Assembly (NCBI GenBank): GCA_001725355.1
Contig: MEGD01000010.1
Coordinates: forward strand, 1-64,000
Reading direction: 5' to 3'
Source of the DNA: Novosphingobium sp. SCN 66-18
Lineage (GTDB): Bacteria; Pseudomonadota; Alphaproteobacteria; Sphingomonadales; Sphingomonadaceae
DNA: 64,000 bases
Shown: piece by piece, positions 1-9,177 of the stretch
Layout: each line of letters begins with the position of its first letter
Numbering within the stretch: position 1 is the stretch's first letter
The notes under the pieces: generated by a model
The model's database searches: none
Told to the model about the DNA's origin: nothing
Seen by the model: only the letters and a program-made list of their open reading frames with translations
Program-made: the position numbers and the translations under genes

Positions 1-420
1 TTCCGGGCGCTGGCCTCGGCCCTGGGCGTGCTGATCGTGCTGCCGTTCATTCCCGGCATCTTCCTGGGGTCGTTCCTGCTCGAACTGTTCCGCCGGCGGC
101 CGCGCCAGGCGGAACCCGGCCGCCCTGCCCCGGCCACGCCGATGCAGGCCGCCGGCCGGCGCACGGCGGACGTGATCGACCTGGCCGCCGCCAGGCAGCG
201 GCGCGGCGGCCAGTATCGCCCAAGCCTGTCGCAGCCTCATAGAACTCTCCAGCTCAAAAGATCGGAAGCCGGCTCCTCCACCAAAACCCCCGTCATTGCG
301 ATTTGGCTCAGAATAACAGGCGTTCCCTTGACGAAAAATGACTGCCCCGCCCCCGGCAACCCGCTCCATAGCCCGCCACATCGTCCGATTCCCCCTTGCC
401 TCGCCTCCGCTTTGCCATAG
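1..420 (+). CDS. C-terminal part of an unidentified membrane protein (5' end outside window)
   Basis: The frame is open from the first base to a TAG at 420. About 25 hydrophobic residues (LIVLPFIPGIFLGSFLLEL) form a membrane helix, followed by a basic stretch (FRRRPRQ) that would lie on the cytoplasmic side by the positive-inside rule, then a Pro/Ala-rich linker ending in DVIDLAAARQRR. After roughly residue 78 the strong third-position GC preference fades and the composition becomes intergenic-like. The last 60 or so residues may therefore be readthrough after a lost stop or a frameshift rather than original coding sequence. No family was recognised, and the N-terminal part is needed to identify it. 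The stop is 12 bases before the next gene. Confidence 0.5.
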   Translation, partial: FRALASALGVLIVLPFIPGIFLGSFLLELFRRRPRQAEPGRPAPATPMQAAGRRTADVIDLAAARQRRGGQYRPSLSQPHRTLQLKRSEAGSSTKTPVIAIWLRITGVPLTKNDCPAPGNPLHSPPHRPIPPCLASALP

Positions 421-432
421 TCTCCCCTGTCG

Positions 433-1722
433 ATGTGGCTGCTTGACCAGATGCTTCGCCGGCTGATCCGCAAGGGTCGGCTCATCGTCATCGATCACGA
501 TGGCAGGGAATACGCCTATGGGCCGGGCACAGACGCGCCCTTGCGCATCCGCCTGACCGACAAGGGCGCTTCCACGCACATCGCGCGCTACCCGCGCGTG
601 GGGGCGGGCGAGGCCTACATGGACGGGCGGATGGTGATCGAGCCGCCGCACGACATCCGCGATCTGGTGCTCTTCGTGGCACTCAACGCCGAAGGCGATC
701 ACGAACGCGCGCTGGGCGCCAAGGGGCCGCTGCGCAAGCTCCTGGACCGGGCCGCCGCCACGATCGACAGCTTCAACGACCGGCGCTCGGCCCGCAAGAA
801 CGCCGAATATACCTACAACCTCACCCGCCGGCTCTACGAGCTGTTCCTCGACGAGGACCGGCAATACACCATGGCCTATTACCGCGATCCGGCGATCAGC
901 CTGGAACAGGCGCAGCTCGACAAGAAGGCGCACATCGCGGCCAAGCTCAATCTCGACCGCGCCACCTCGTCGGGCAAGCGCGTGCTCGACATCGGCTGCG
1001 GCTGGGGCGGCCTCGCGCTCTACCTGCACCGGCATTACGACGTGGACGTGCTGGGCGTGGCGCTCGCGCCCGATCAGATCGAGTTCTGCCGCGAACGCGC
1101 CGCCGAGCTGGGCGTGGCGGACCGCGTGAAGTTCGAACTGATGGACTATCGCGACGTGCAGGGCGAATTCGACCGGATCACCTCGGTTGGCCTGCTGGAG
1201 CATGTCGGCACGCCACAATACCCGGCGTTCTTCGAGCACACTCACCGCCTGCTCAAGCCCGACGGCGTGATGTTCTCGCACTGCTGCGGGCGCGCCGGGC
1301 CTCCCGGCAAGACCGATGCCTGGACTCGCAAGTACATCTTCCCCGGCGGCTATATTCCCGCCCTGTCCGAACTGGTGAGCGAGAGCGAGAAGGCCGGCTG
1401 GCAGGTGACCGACGTGGAGGCCATGCGCTTCCATTACGCCCACACGCTGGAGGAATGGTACAACCGCACGCGGCTGCACCGCGACGAGATCGTCGCGCTC
1501 TATGACGAGCGGTTCTACCGCATGTGGGAATTCTACCTGGCCGGAGCGGAACAGGCGTTCCGCTATGGCGGGCTGGTCAACTGGCAGCTCCAGTACGTGA
1601 AGCGGCGCGATGCGATCCCGATGATCCGCGACCGTATGGTGGAGGAAAGCGCCCGCCTGCGCGCCAGCGACACCGCGCCGGCCTGGCATCTCGATCCCGC
1701 GCTGAAGCACGCGGCGGAATAG
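433..1722 (+). CDS. cfa: cyclopropane-fatty-acyl-phospholipid synthase family methyltransferase
   Basis: This 429-aa protein belongs to the SAM-dependent CFA-synthase family, which methylenates or methylates unsaturated acyl chains of membrane phospholipids. The N-terminal ~150 residues form the lipid-binding part typical of the family. SAM motif I (VLDIGCGWGGLALY) lies near residue 183, followed by the acidic and LLEHVG motifs (MDYRDV, SVGLLEHVG) that shape the active site. The C-terminal region HYAHTLEEWYNR and the later aromatic-rich stretch are also family hallmarks. The ATG at 433 gives a normal family length. It stands alone, with the next gene (aquaporin) 62 bases downstream. The exact modification (cyclopropane ring versus methyl branch) cannot be told from sequence. 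Confidence 0.88.
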   Translation: MWLLDQMLRRLIRKGRLIVIDHDGREYAYGPGTDAPLRIRLTDKGASTHIARYPRVGAGEAYMDGRMVIEPPHDIRDLVLFVALNAEGDHERALGAKGPLRKLLDRAAATIDSFNDRRSARKNAEYTYNLTRRLYELFLDEDRQYTMAYYRDPAISLEQAQLDKKAHIAAKLNLDRATSSGKRVLDIGCGWGGLALYLHRHYDVDVLGVALAPDQIEFCRERAAELGVADRVKFELMDYRDVQGEFDRITSVGLLEHVGTPQYPAFFEHTHRLLKPDGVMFSHCCGRAGPPGKTDAWTRKYIFPGGYIPALSELVSESEKAGWQVTDVEAMRFHYAHTLEEWYNRTRLHRDEIVALYDERFYRMWEFYLAGAEQAFRYGGLVNWQLQYVKRRDAIPMIRDRMVEESARLRASDTAPAWHLDPALKHAAE

Positions 1723-1750
1723 CCGGTCCGCGCTGAATCGATACCAAAAA

Positions 1751-1764
1751 GGGGGAAAACCCCC
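1751..1764 (+). promoter_or_regulatory. G5-A4-C5 hairpin in the aquaporin leader
   Basis: A perfect 5-bp G:C stem with an AAAA loop lies 20 bases upstream of the aquaporin start, just before the AGAGGA ribosome binding site. It could be a weak terminator for the upstream methyltransferase gene or part of the leader. No U-tract follows it. Confidence 0.35.
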
Positions 1765-1784
1765 GGGAGTGGAGAGGAACGATC

Positions 1785-2474
1785 ATGATCAAGAGACTGG
1801 CTGCCGAGGGATTCGGCACGTTCTGGCTTGTGTTCGGCGGGTGCGGATCGGCCATGCTGGCCGCGGCCTTCCCCCAACTCGGCATCGGGTTCGCCGGCGT
1901 CGCGCTGGCGTTCGGGCTGACGGTACTGACCATGGCCTATGCCGTGGGCGGCATTTCGGGCGGGCATTTCAACCCGGCGGTATCGCTGGGCCTCGCCGTG
2001 GCCGGGCGCTTCGGCTGGAAGGATCTGATCCCCTACTGGATCGCGCAAGTGCTGGGCGCGGTGATCGCGGCGGCCGCGCTCTATGCCATCGCCAGCGGCA
2101 AGTCGGGCTTCGAGGCGGGCGGCTTTGCCTCCAACGGCTATGGCGCGCTTTCGCCCGGCGGCTATTCGCTGCAGTCGGCGCTGCTGATCGAAACGATCCT
2201 GACCGCGGGCTTTCTCATTGTGATCCTGGGATCGACGTCCTCCGCCGTTCCGGCCGGGTTCGCGCCGATCGCCATCGGCCTCGCGCTCACGCTGATCCAC
2301 CTGATCTCGATCCCGGTGACCAACACCTCGGTCAACCCCGCGCGATCGACCGGCGTGGCCTTCGTCGCCACCACCGACGCGCTGCACCAGCTCTGGCTGT
2401 TCTGGGTGGCGCCGCTGGCCGGCGCGGCGATCGGCGGGCTGATCTGGAAGACGCTGCTGACCACGTCGGACTGA
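1785..2474 (+). CDS. aqpZ: aquaporin Z-type water channel
   Basis: This 229-aa inner-membrane protein is of the major intrinsic protein family and passes water passively. Both half-helix NPA signatures are present: HFNPAV in the first half and VNPARS in the second, the latter with the selectivity-filter Arg directly after NPA. Six hydrophobic segments are arranged as the usual inverted duplication (N-terminal [17 protein letters not shown]). The length matches AqpZ (about 230 aa) rather than the longer glycerol facilitators. The ATG at 1785 is preceded by GGAGAGGA at good spacing; an overlapping longer frame from 1769 is a shadow. Confidence 0.95.
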   Translation: MIKRLAAEGFGTFWLVFGGCGSAMLAAAFPQLGIGFAGVALAFGLTVLTMAYAVGGISGGHFNPAVSLGLAVAGRFGWKDLIPYWIAQVLGAVIAAAALYAIASGKSGFEAGGFASNGYGALSPGGYSLQSALLIETILTAGFLIVILGSTSSAVPAGFAPIAIGLALTLIHLISIPVTNTSVNPARSTGVAFVATTDALHQLWLFWVAPLAGAAIGGLIWKTLLTTSD

Positions 2475-2503
2475 CGGCGCCCTTCAACCACCGCTTTCCT
2501 GCA

Positions 2504-2527
2504 CGGCCGGTCCGGATGGGCCGGCCG
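2504..2527 (+). terminator. GC-rich stem-loop after aqpZ
   Basis: A 10-bp stem (CGGCCGGTCC against GGGCCGGCCG, one G-U) with a GGAT loop sits 30 bases past the aqpZ stop. Only a poor T-tract follows, so it is a weak terminator candidate. Confidence 0.4.
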
Positions 2528-2589
2528 CTTGCGATACGGCCCCCGTCCTGTTACGCGCCGCGCGCTTATCTCACGGGGAATCGCCGATC

Positions 2590-3808
<1,219 letters not shown>

Positions 3809-3846
3809 GCGGTCGGGAACCGGTCAGCATCCGAATCAGAAAACGA

Positions 3847-3874
3847 AAACCGGCCTCTCTGACGGGGCCGGTTT
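3847..3874 (+). terminator. argG: rho-independent terminator after argG
   Basis: A perfect 9-bp stem (AAACCGGCC / GGCCGGTTT) with a 10-base loop begins 39 bases after the argG stop. It has an A-tract upstream and T residues within the stem, so it could work in both directions. Confidence 0.75.
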
Positions 3875-4512
3875 AAGTTGTCCACCGCAAAACCGATCAC
3901 CTGTGGATAACTTCCACGGTTTCCGCTTGCGCGACTCAGACCGCAGGCGCAGCATTGGCTTGTCGAAAGGGAAAGCGACCCGAAATCTGAAGCGCAAGCC
4001 GATGAATTCAGGAGTTTTTCTCCAGAGGCCCGATCCGGAAAGTACGCGTTTCAATCGGCCGCAGGGTATCATCCGTGCCCGGCGAAGCGAGGAAGCGCGA
4101 CCGGACAGATCGGCAAGGCGAGTGCAACGAAAACGCCAGCAGGGCGTATCGCGCGGCAAGGGCTATGCCTCCACCCGGCGCGAAAGGTCCGGCCGGGCGA
4201 AAGCGGAACGCAGCGCCGATCCTTCAGACCCGCGGGGGTCCGTCCGACGGCGCGCCTTTCTCGGCTCGACCCGAGGGAGCGGTGCCCGGACACGAAGGAA
4301 AAACGCCCGCCCATGGCCGCAAGGCCTGCAGCGGGAACCAACGTCGCCCCTGCCCCGCCGGCAGGATCCGGCCTGGATGCAGGAAGCGTCAGTTGCCGAA
4401 GGTATGCGCAAGCATCGCCCCGGCAGCGGCCTAGGGGCTTCGCGCCCCGGATGGCACGCTTTCGGACACAAGGCACGGTCTGACGAAGGAACACGCCTGA
4501 GGGCGGCGGCAG

Positions 4513-4540
4513 TGGAGGCCGGCAGCGATGCCGGCCTCCA
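4513..4540. terminator. perfect 10-bp stem-loop with AT-rich flank
   Basis: TGGAGGCCGG and CCGGCCTCCA pair perfectly around an 8-base loop. They are followed by TTTGCATTTGGCATTTGCAT, which contains the direct repeat CATTTG. It resembles a terminator for a plus-strand transcript, although no gene was recognised directly upstream. Confidence 0.5.
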
Positions 4541-4647
4541 TTTGCATTTGGCATTTGCATTAGGGCGATTGTATCGCTGGCGAACGAGGCGCTTGGATTG
4601 CCCACCCCGCTGCGACTAACGCCGCCTGCGGCGACGCAAGTCTCACT

Positions 4648-4669
4648 CCCCTCCCGCGTGCGGGAGGGG
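4648..4669. repeat. REP-like palindrome (CCCCTCCCGC / GCGGGAGGGG)
   Basis: A perfect 10-bp inverted repeat with a 2-base loop is followed by TTGGGGGTGGG. It lies 40 bases past the end of the CHRD gene. Palindromes of this look recur in intergenic DNA of many GC-rich proteobacteria. I see one copy in this window, so calling it dispersed is inference. Confidence 0.5.
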
Positions 4670-4708
4670 TTGGGGGTGGGCCTTCCATACACCTCCCATC
4701 CTGTCAGA

Positions 4709-5131
4709 TCACGGCTTGGCCAGTTGCCCCCGCACCGCGCCTTTCGGGAAATCGTCGGTATGGATGTTCACATAGAAGCCCGCCGGATCGGCGAGGATCT
4801 TCTTGATCTGGTCCGGCTCCATGGCGATGCAGGCATCGCTGTTCGGCCCGGTGACTTCCAGCGTGGCGAGCGGCGGCCCGTCGACGCCGGCCGCACCGGT
4901 GTGGACGTGGGCCATGGTCGGCTTGGCGATCTTCGCGCCCGACAGGGTATAGCAGAAATCGCCGCTATCGGGATCGAGTTCGGCGCGGAACGAACCCGCG
5001 CCGTCGGGATCGCCCCCCGCCGGCTCGTTGGCGCCGGCCAGCGCCGCGGTCAGGATCGTGGTCGCGGCGAATGCGGGGGTAACGGCAAGCGACAGCGCCA
5101 GAACGGGCGCCAGCAGGATAGCCTTTTTCAT
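4709..5131 (-). CDS. secreted CHRD-domain protein
   Basis: This 140-aa protein starts with a clear Sec signal peptide (MKKAILLAPVLALSLAVTPAFA, cleavage after AFA). The rest is a single CHRD (chordin-like) domain with its typical features: the ALAGANEPAG start, an acidic DPDGAG turn, the HVHTG motif near the middle and FYVNIHT..PKGAVRGQL at the end. CHRD domains occur in bacterial periplasmic proteins of unknown function, possibly metal-binding or structural. The ATG at 5131 is chosen because it starts the signal peptide and follows GGAGAGA; the open frame upstream is noise. It is monocistronic and divergent from the gene at 5257. Confidence 0.85.
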   Translation of the reverse strand: MKKAILLAPVLALSLAVTPAFAATTILTAALAGANEPAGGDPDGAGSFRAELDPDSGDFCYTLSGAKIAKPTMAHVHTGAAGVDGPPLATLEVTGPNSDACIAMEPDQIKKILADPAGFYVNIHTDDFPKGAVRGQLAKP

Positions 5132-5256
5132 TGCAACGTCTCTCCATCGACCGGAGCTACGGACTCGCCCCCGGCCCACCGCTAGCGATACACCTCCCGT
5201 GCGCCGCAAGGAACCATGGCCTTGCCTGATCCGCGCCGTCGATCCATGACCGCCGC

Positions 5257-6243
5257 ATGACCGCCTCCAACGCCTTGCAGCGCATCGCAATTCTCGTCAC
5301 CGCGCCAATCCGTTCAGGCGTTACCGAGGCCCTGGAAGCGATCTTTACCGTGCACCGGCTGTGGGAGCAGGACGATCCGGACGCCTTTTTCGCCACGCAT
5401 GGGGCACAAATCCGGGGAATCGCCACCACCACACTGTTCGGGAAGGTCCGCGCCGACCTGATCGAGCGCCTGCCCGCGCTGGAGATCATTGCCAGCTTCG
5501 GCGTGGGGTATGACAACGTGGACGTGGCCGCCGCGGCGAAGGCCGGCGCGGTCGTGACCAATACCCCCGGCGTGCTGGTGGACGAGACGGCCGACCTCGC
5601 CATGGGCCTGCTGCTCGCGACGATCCGGCAGATACCCCAGGCCGAACGGCACTTGCGCGCCGGGCTGTGGCCACGGGAGCGCTTCCGCCTGTCGCCTTCG
5701 CTGCGCGGCCGGCGCGTGGGCATCCTCGGGCTGGGCGCGATCGGCAAGGCGATCGCGCGGCGGCTGGAAGGGTTCGGCGTGGAAATCGCCTACCACGGGC
5801 GCACCCGGCAGGAGGGCGTCGAATACCCCTGGTATCCCGACGCCCGCGCGCTGGCGCAGGCCTGCGACGTGCTGATCATCGCCGCGCCGGGGACGGCGGA
5901 GACCGAGAAGCTGGTCGATGCCCCGGTGCTCGAAGCGCTCGGCCGGGACGGCATTCTCGTCAACATCGGGCGCGGCTCGATCGTGGACGAGGATGCGCTG
6001 GAGGCGGCGCTGGCGCACGGCACCATCCTTGCCGCCGGGCTGGACGTCTTCGCGCACGAACCGCAGGTGCCCGAAGGATTGCTGGCGCATCCCCGGTCCG
6101 TGCTGCTGCCGCATGTCGGCTCCGGTTCGGAACGGACCCACGCGGCGATGGGCGCGTTGCAGGTGGAAAACCTCGTCCGCTGGTTCACCGATCGCGTGCC
6201 GCCGACGCCGGTGCCCGAAACGGCGCACCTCGTGCCGGGCTGA
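5257..6243 (+). CDS. NAD(P)-dependent D-2-hydroxyacid dehydrogenase (glyoxylate/hydroxypyruvate reductase-like)
   Basis: This 328-aa cytoplasmic oxidoreductase reduces 2-keto acids to D-2-hydroxy acids. The nucleotide-binding motif GILGLGAIGKAIARRL lies at about residues 150-165. The catalytic set is recognisable: Arg in NIGRGSIVDEDAL, Glu in FAHEPQVP, and His in LPHVGSGSERT. After the second beta strand the sequence YHGRTRQ carries Arg/Thr instead of the Asp of strict NAD enzymes, which hints at NADPH use as in GhrB/GRHPR. Length is typical. It is divergent from the CHRD gene and convergent with the crotonase at 6253, with a 9-base gap. Confidence 0.88.
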   Translation: MTASNALQRIAILVTAPIRSGVTEALEAIFTVHRLWEQDDPDAFFATHGAQIRGIATTTLFGKVRADLIERLPALEIIASFGVGYDNVDVAAAAKAGAVVTNTPGVLVDETADLAMGLLLATIRQIPQAERHLRAGLWPRERFRLSPSLRGRRVGILGLGAIGKAIARRLEGFGVEIAYHGRTRQEGVEYPWYPDARALAQACDVLIIAAPGTAETEKLVDAPVLEALGRDGILVNIGRGSIVDEDALEAALAHGTILAAGLDVFAHEPQVPEGLLAHPRSVLLPHVGSGSERTHAAMGALQVENLVRWFTDRVPPTPVPETAHLVPG

Positions 6244-6252
6244 GCGCTCGTC

Positions 6253-7032
6253 CTACCCCTTCTGTCTGCGGCCGCGTTCGATCACAGCACGGCGGCGCGC
6301 CTCGACATCCTCGGCGCTGACCCGGCTGTTGGCGGCAACGGAAACGCGATGCTCCAGCGCGATCGCCTCGCCGAACGGCAGCGCATAGCCATCGTCGATC
6401 AGCTTCTTGTAGGCGGCGACCATCGCCGGATCAGCCCCGGCGATGTCGTGCGCCAGCCGCTTCGCCGTGGCGAGCAGGTCCGCTGGCGGGACCACGCGGT
6501 TGACCAGTCCCCAGTCGGCGGCGGTGCGCGCATCGATGAAATTGCCCGACAGCGAAAGCTCCTTGGCGCGGGCGATGCCGATAAGGCGCGAGAGTTTCTG
6601 CGAAAGGCCCCAACCCGGCATGATGCCAACGCGCGCATGGGTGTCGGCGAAGCGCGCGTTTTCCGACGCGATCAGGATGTCGCAGGCAATCGCCAGTTCG
6701 AACCCGCCAGTGATGGCGACGCCGTTGATCGCGCCGATCACCGGCTTGCGGCACTGCTCGATCGCCCGCACCGGGTTCTCCTCGGCTGCCTCTGCGTTGG
6801 CCGCGCCCAAGTTGGACGTGTCCGCGCCCAGTTCCTTGAGGTCCAGCCCGGCGGTGAAGGCGCGCTCCCCTGCTCCGGTCAGAACCACCGCGCGGATACT
6901 GTCATCGCCATCCAGTTCCTGCATGGCGCGGCCGAGGCTGGCCCGCATGGCGCGCGACAGCGCGTTCATCGCCTCCGGCCGGTTGAGCGTGACGATGGCA
7001 ACCGCGCCTTCGCGATCGACGGTAACGGGCAT
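6253..7032 (-). CDS. enoyl-CoA hydratase/isomerase (crotonase) family protein
   Basis: This 259-aa crotonase-fold enzyme acts on acyl-CoA thioesters. Oxyanion-hole segments are visible at [11 protein letters not shown] and [16 protein letters not shown]. The Glu of GGFELA matches the first catalytic Glu of rat hydratase. The second catalytic Glu position is His in [17 protein letters not shown], as in an actinobacterial/proteobacterial EchA subgroup, so classical hydration of enoyl-CoA is uncertain. It stands alone, and the substrate cannot be assigned. The upstream spacer to rpsF (211 bases) carries promoters for both divergent units. Confidence 0.85.
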   Translation of the reverse strand: MPVTVDREGAVAIVTLNRPEAMNALSRAMRASLGRAMQELDGDDSIRAVVLTGAGERAFTAGLDLKELGADTSNLGAANAEAAEENPVRAIEQCRKPVIGAINGVAITGGFELAIACDILIASENARFADTHARVGIMPGWGLSQKLSRLIGIARAKELSLSGNFIDARTAADWGLVNRVVPPADLLATAKRLAHDIAGADPAMVAAYKKLIDDGYALPFGEAIALEHRVSVAANSRVSAEDVEARRRAVIERGRRQKG

Positions 7033-7243
7033 CAGACGTCCTCCCGGAGTTGTTTCGTGCCATTATGGCCCCGTCGGTGACGCGCGATCAAGCCGGCGAA
7101 CGGACCGAAGCCCCTTGCGTTCCGCCCGGAATCCGCTAAGGGCCGCACCTTCCCGTGACTCATGGGAATCGAAGAAAGCCGGAGGGGCCCCGCAATCCCG
7201 CGGATCAGCCAGCGATCGGTTAGAAGATGAAAGGACGCGAAGC

Positions 7244-7606
7244 ATGCCGCTTTACGAGCATGTCTTTCTGGCGCGCCAGGATCTGAGCCAGGCTCAGGTT
7301 GATGCGCTTGCCGCCACCGCCACCGAAATCGTCGAGAGCAACAACGGCAAGGTCACCAAGACCGAGACCTGGGGCCTCCGTTCGCTGGCCTACAAGATCC
7401 AGAAGAACCGCAAGGCGCACTTCGTGATGCTCAACATCGACGCCCCTGCCGGCGTGGTGGCCGAGCTGGAGCGCCAGACTCAGATCAACGAAGACGTCAT
7501 CCGCTACATGACGATCCGCGTGGACGAGCACGAAGGCGGCCCTTCGGTGATGATGCGCAAGAACGAACGCGACCGTAGCCGTCGCCGCGAACGCGAAGGG
7601 GAATAA
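7244..7606 (+). CDS. rpsF: 30S ribosomal protein S6
   Basis: This 120-aa protein of the small-subunit platform binds 16S rRNA together with S18. It starts [15 protein letters not shown], has the [19 protein letters not shown] core, and ends in a charged tail ([12 protein letters not shown]). The ATG at 7244 follows AAGGA at good distance; a much longer frame from 6443 is antisense to the crotonase gene and is rejected. It is first gene of the S6-S18-L9 operon, with rpsR 3 bases downstream. The leader from 7033 contains short hairpins (for example TTCCG-CC-CGGAA at 7130-7141) that might serve S6:S18 autoregulation, but I could not match that motif. Confidence 0.98.
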   Translation: MPLYEHVFLARQDLSQAQVDALAATATEIVESNNGKVTKTETWGLRSLAYKIQKNRKAHFVMLNIDAPAGVVAELERQTQINEDVIRYMTIRVDEHEGGPSVMMRKNERDRSRRREREGE

Positions 7607-7609
7607 GAG

Positions 7610-7834
7610 ATGGCTCGTCCGTTTTTCCGCCGCCGCAAGAGCTGCCCGTTCTCGGGTAAGAACGCGCCGAAGATCGACTACAAGGACGTGCGCCTGCTGC
7701 AGGGCTTCATGTCCGAACGTGGCAAGATCGTCCCCAGCCGCATCACCGCGGTTTCGGCCAAGAAGCAGCGCGAGCTGAGCCAGGCGATCAAGCGCGCCCG
7801 GCACATCGGCCTGCTGCCCTACATCGTCAAGTAA
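7610..7834 (+). CDS. rpsR: 30S ribosomal protein S18
   Basis: This 74-aa S18 has the conserved [10 protein letters not shown] start, [19 protein letters not shown] core and [14 protein letters not shown] end. It lies 3 bases after rpsF and 12 before rplI, so the three are co-transcribed and S6 and S18 are made together for platform assembly. Confidence 0.98.
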   Translation: MARPFFRRRKSCPFSGKNAPKIDYKDVRLLQGFMSERGKIVPSRITAVSAKKQRELSQAIKRARHIGLLPYIVK

Positions 7835-7846
7835 GGAGCGCTAACC

Positions 7847-8440
7847 ATGCAGATCATCCTGCTCGAGCGCATCGAGAAGCTGGGCACCATCGGCGACGAA
7901 GTGACCGTCAAGGACGGCTACGCGCGCAACTACCTGCTGCCCAACAAGAAGGCGCTGCGCGCCAACGAAGCCAACCGCAAGGTCTTCGAAGCCAACCGCG
8001 CCCGCATCGAGGCCGATAACGCGGCCCGCCGCGAGGAAGCCGGCAAGGAAGCCGGTTCGGTCGAAGGCAAGGAAGTCGTCCTCATCCGCGCGTCGTCGAA
8101 CGCCGGCCATCTCTATGGCTCGGTTTCGGTGCGCGACATCGTGGAAGCCCTGGTCGATCAGGGCGCCAAGGTGTCGAAGGCCATGATCGTGCTCGAACGC
8201 CCGATCAAGACCATCGGCGTGTTCCCGGTCCGCGTTGCGCTGCACCCGGAAGTTTCGGTTCAGGTCAAGGTGAACGTCGCCCGTTCGCCGGACGAGGCCG
8301 AACTCCAGTCGCAGGGCGTCAACGTGATCGACGCGATGTTCGACACCGAGACCGGCGGCTTCACCGAGGAAGTCGATCCGAACCTCGAACCCGGCGAAAT
8401 CCCGGCGGAACTGCTGGAAGAACGCGCCGCGGAAGCCTGA
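7847..8440 (+). CDS. rplI: 50S ribosomal protein L9
   Basis: This 197-aa protein has the L9 N-terminal domain ([19 protein letters not shown]...GYARNYLLP), a long charged connecting helix rich in Ala/Arg/Glu, and the C-terminal rRNA-binding domain. It is longer than E. coli L9 (149 aa) because of an acidic tail ([28 protein letters not shown]), a feature common in sphingomonads. It is the last gene of the operon and is followed by a strong terminator. Confidence 0.97.
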   Translation: MQIILLERIEKLGTIGDEVTVKDGYARNYLLPNKKALRANEANRKVFEANRARIEADNAARREEAGKEAGSVEGKEVVLIRASSNAGHLYGSVSVRDIVEALVDQGAKVSKAMIVLERPIKTIGVFPVRVALHPEVSVQVKVNVARSPDEAELQSQGVNVIDAMFDTETGGFTEEVDPNLEPGEIPAELLEERAAEA

Positions 8441-8462
8441 TCGCTTCGCGACAAGCAAACGG

Positions 8463-8492
8463 AAAAGGGGTGCCCACGGGTGCCCCTTTTTT
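8463..8492 (+). terminator. rplI: rho-independent terminator of rpsF-rpsR-rplI
   Basis: AAAAGGGGTGCCC pairs with GGGTGCCCCTTTTTT (two G-U pairs), giving a GC-rich stem flanked by A and T runs. It begins 23 bases past the rplI stop. It also lies just past the end of the convergent rlpA gene. Confidence 0.85.
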
Positions 8493-8498
8493 GTTGTG

Positions 8499-9074
8499 TC
8501 AGAACCCCGCCGCCGAAAGCTGGCCGCGCAGGTTACGCAGGATCGGTTCGGCAACGGGCGGAAGCGGGCGTGCGGGCTGGCCCCGGCGCAGGCGGGCGCG
8601 GTCTTCCTCGGAAGGTTCCACCCGGCGCACGCGCACCGCCACCTGGCCCTGCGCGCGCATGCCCAGCTGTTCAGCGGCGCCGCGCGACAGGTCGATGATC
8701 CGCGCGCGGCCGACGAACGGTCCGCGATCATTGACCCGCACGATGATGCGGCGGCCGGTATCGAGCGCGGTGACTTCCACATACGTCGGCAGCGGCAGCG
8801 TGGTATGCGCGGCGGTGATCCAGCCGGGCATGAACGCCTCCCCGTTGGCGGTGCGGTTGCCCGATTCATGGCCATACCAACTGGCGTAGCCGAGCATATC
8901 ATAGGTGGGGCTGGCGGCGGGCACGTAAGTCTGCCCACGCACGGAATAGGCCGGGCCGATCCGAACCGGCGTATCGCTGACCGGACGGAAACCGCCGCCA
9001 CCGCCACCCGCACAGCCGGACAGCGCCAGCAAAAGCGCCATCCCCGCACCGATATTCGCCCGAAACCGCATCAC
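8499..9074 (-). CDS. rlpA: RlpA-family lipoprotein (septal peptidoglycan lytic transglycosylase-like)
   Basis: This 191-aa protein starts with a lipoprotein signal (LLALSGCAGG; lipid attachment at Cys20 or 21), so it should sit in the outer or inner membrane facing the periplasm. The double-psi beta-barrel begins at YASWYGHESGNRTANGE and includes FMPGWITAAHTTLPLPT and VRVNDRGPFVGRARIIDLS with the conserved Asp-Arg-Gly-Pro. No SPOR domain follows, so this is a short RlpA that lacks the usual anchor to denuded septal glycan. Its enzymatic activity is known for some homologues only. Confidence 0.88.
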   Translation of the reverse strand: MMRFRANIGAGMALLLALSGCAGGGGGGFRPVSDTPVRIGPAYSVRGQTYVPAASPTYDMLGYASWYGHESGNRTANGEAFMPGWITAAHTTLPLPTYVEVTALDTGRRIIVRVNDRGPFVGRARIIDLSRGAAEQLGMRAQGQVAVRVRRVEPSEEDRARLRRGQPARPLPPVAEPILRNLRGQLSAAGF

Positions 9075-9177
9075 ACCTTCTTAACCTGCCGGTCCCGCCC
9101 CGGCCATACCGGTCCGCTCCGCCGTGGCGGCATAAGCCGTCTTTGCAGCGTCACCGATTGCGCGCTACATACTGCCG

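Larger units (their letters stand above)
3875..4708. other. 834-base intergenic stretch, no convincing gene
   Basis: Open frames on both strands here lack ribosome binding sites, recognisable domains and the third-position GC bias of the neighbours, so I call none of them. What can be seen is a consensus DnaA-type 9-mer (TGTGGATAA, 3902-3910), several short hairpins such as GGGGC-TTCGC-GCCCC, a 10-bp perfect stem-loop at 4513-4540, an AT-rich repeat just after it, and a palindromic repeat at 4648-4669. The stretch could hold a structured RNA, but I found no hallmark of rnpB, tmRNA or SRP RNA. Confidence 0.55.

Noticed and set aside
3902-3910. DnaA-box 9-mer near argG, another at 54246-54254 and weaker ones at 62492-62525
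   Set aside because: Single or scattered boxes without clustering, an AT-rich unwinding region or dnaA/hemE neighbours do not make an origin.
3875-4640. rnpB, tmRNA or SRP RNA in the gene-free stretch
   Set aside because: I looked for GAGGAAAGTCCGG-type RNase P, the tmRNA tag reading and the GGAAG/GCAGCC SRP loop and found none.
4069-4692. Open frames of 100-207 aa on both strands in the argG-CHRD spacer
   Set aside because: No ribosome site, domain or codon bias, and they overlap each other on opposite strands.
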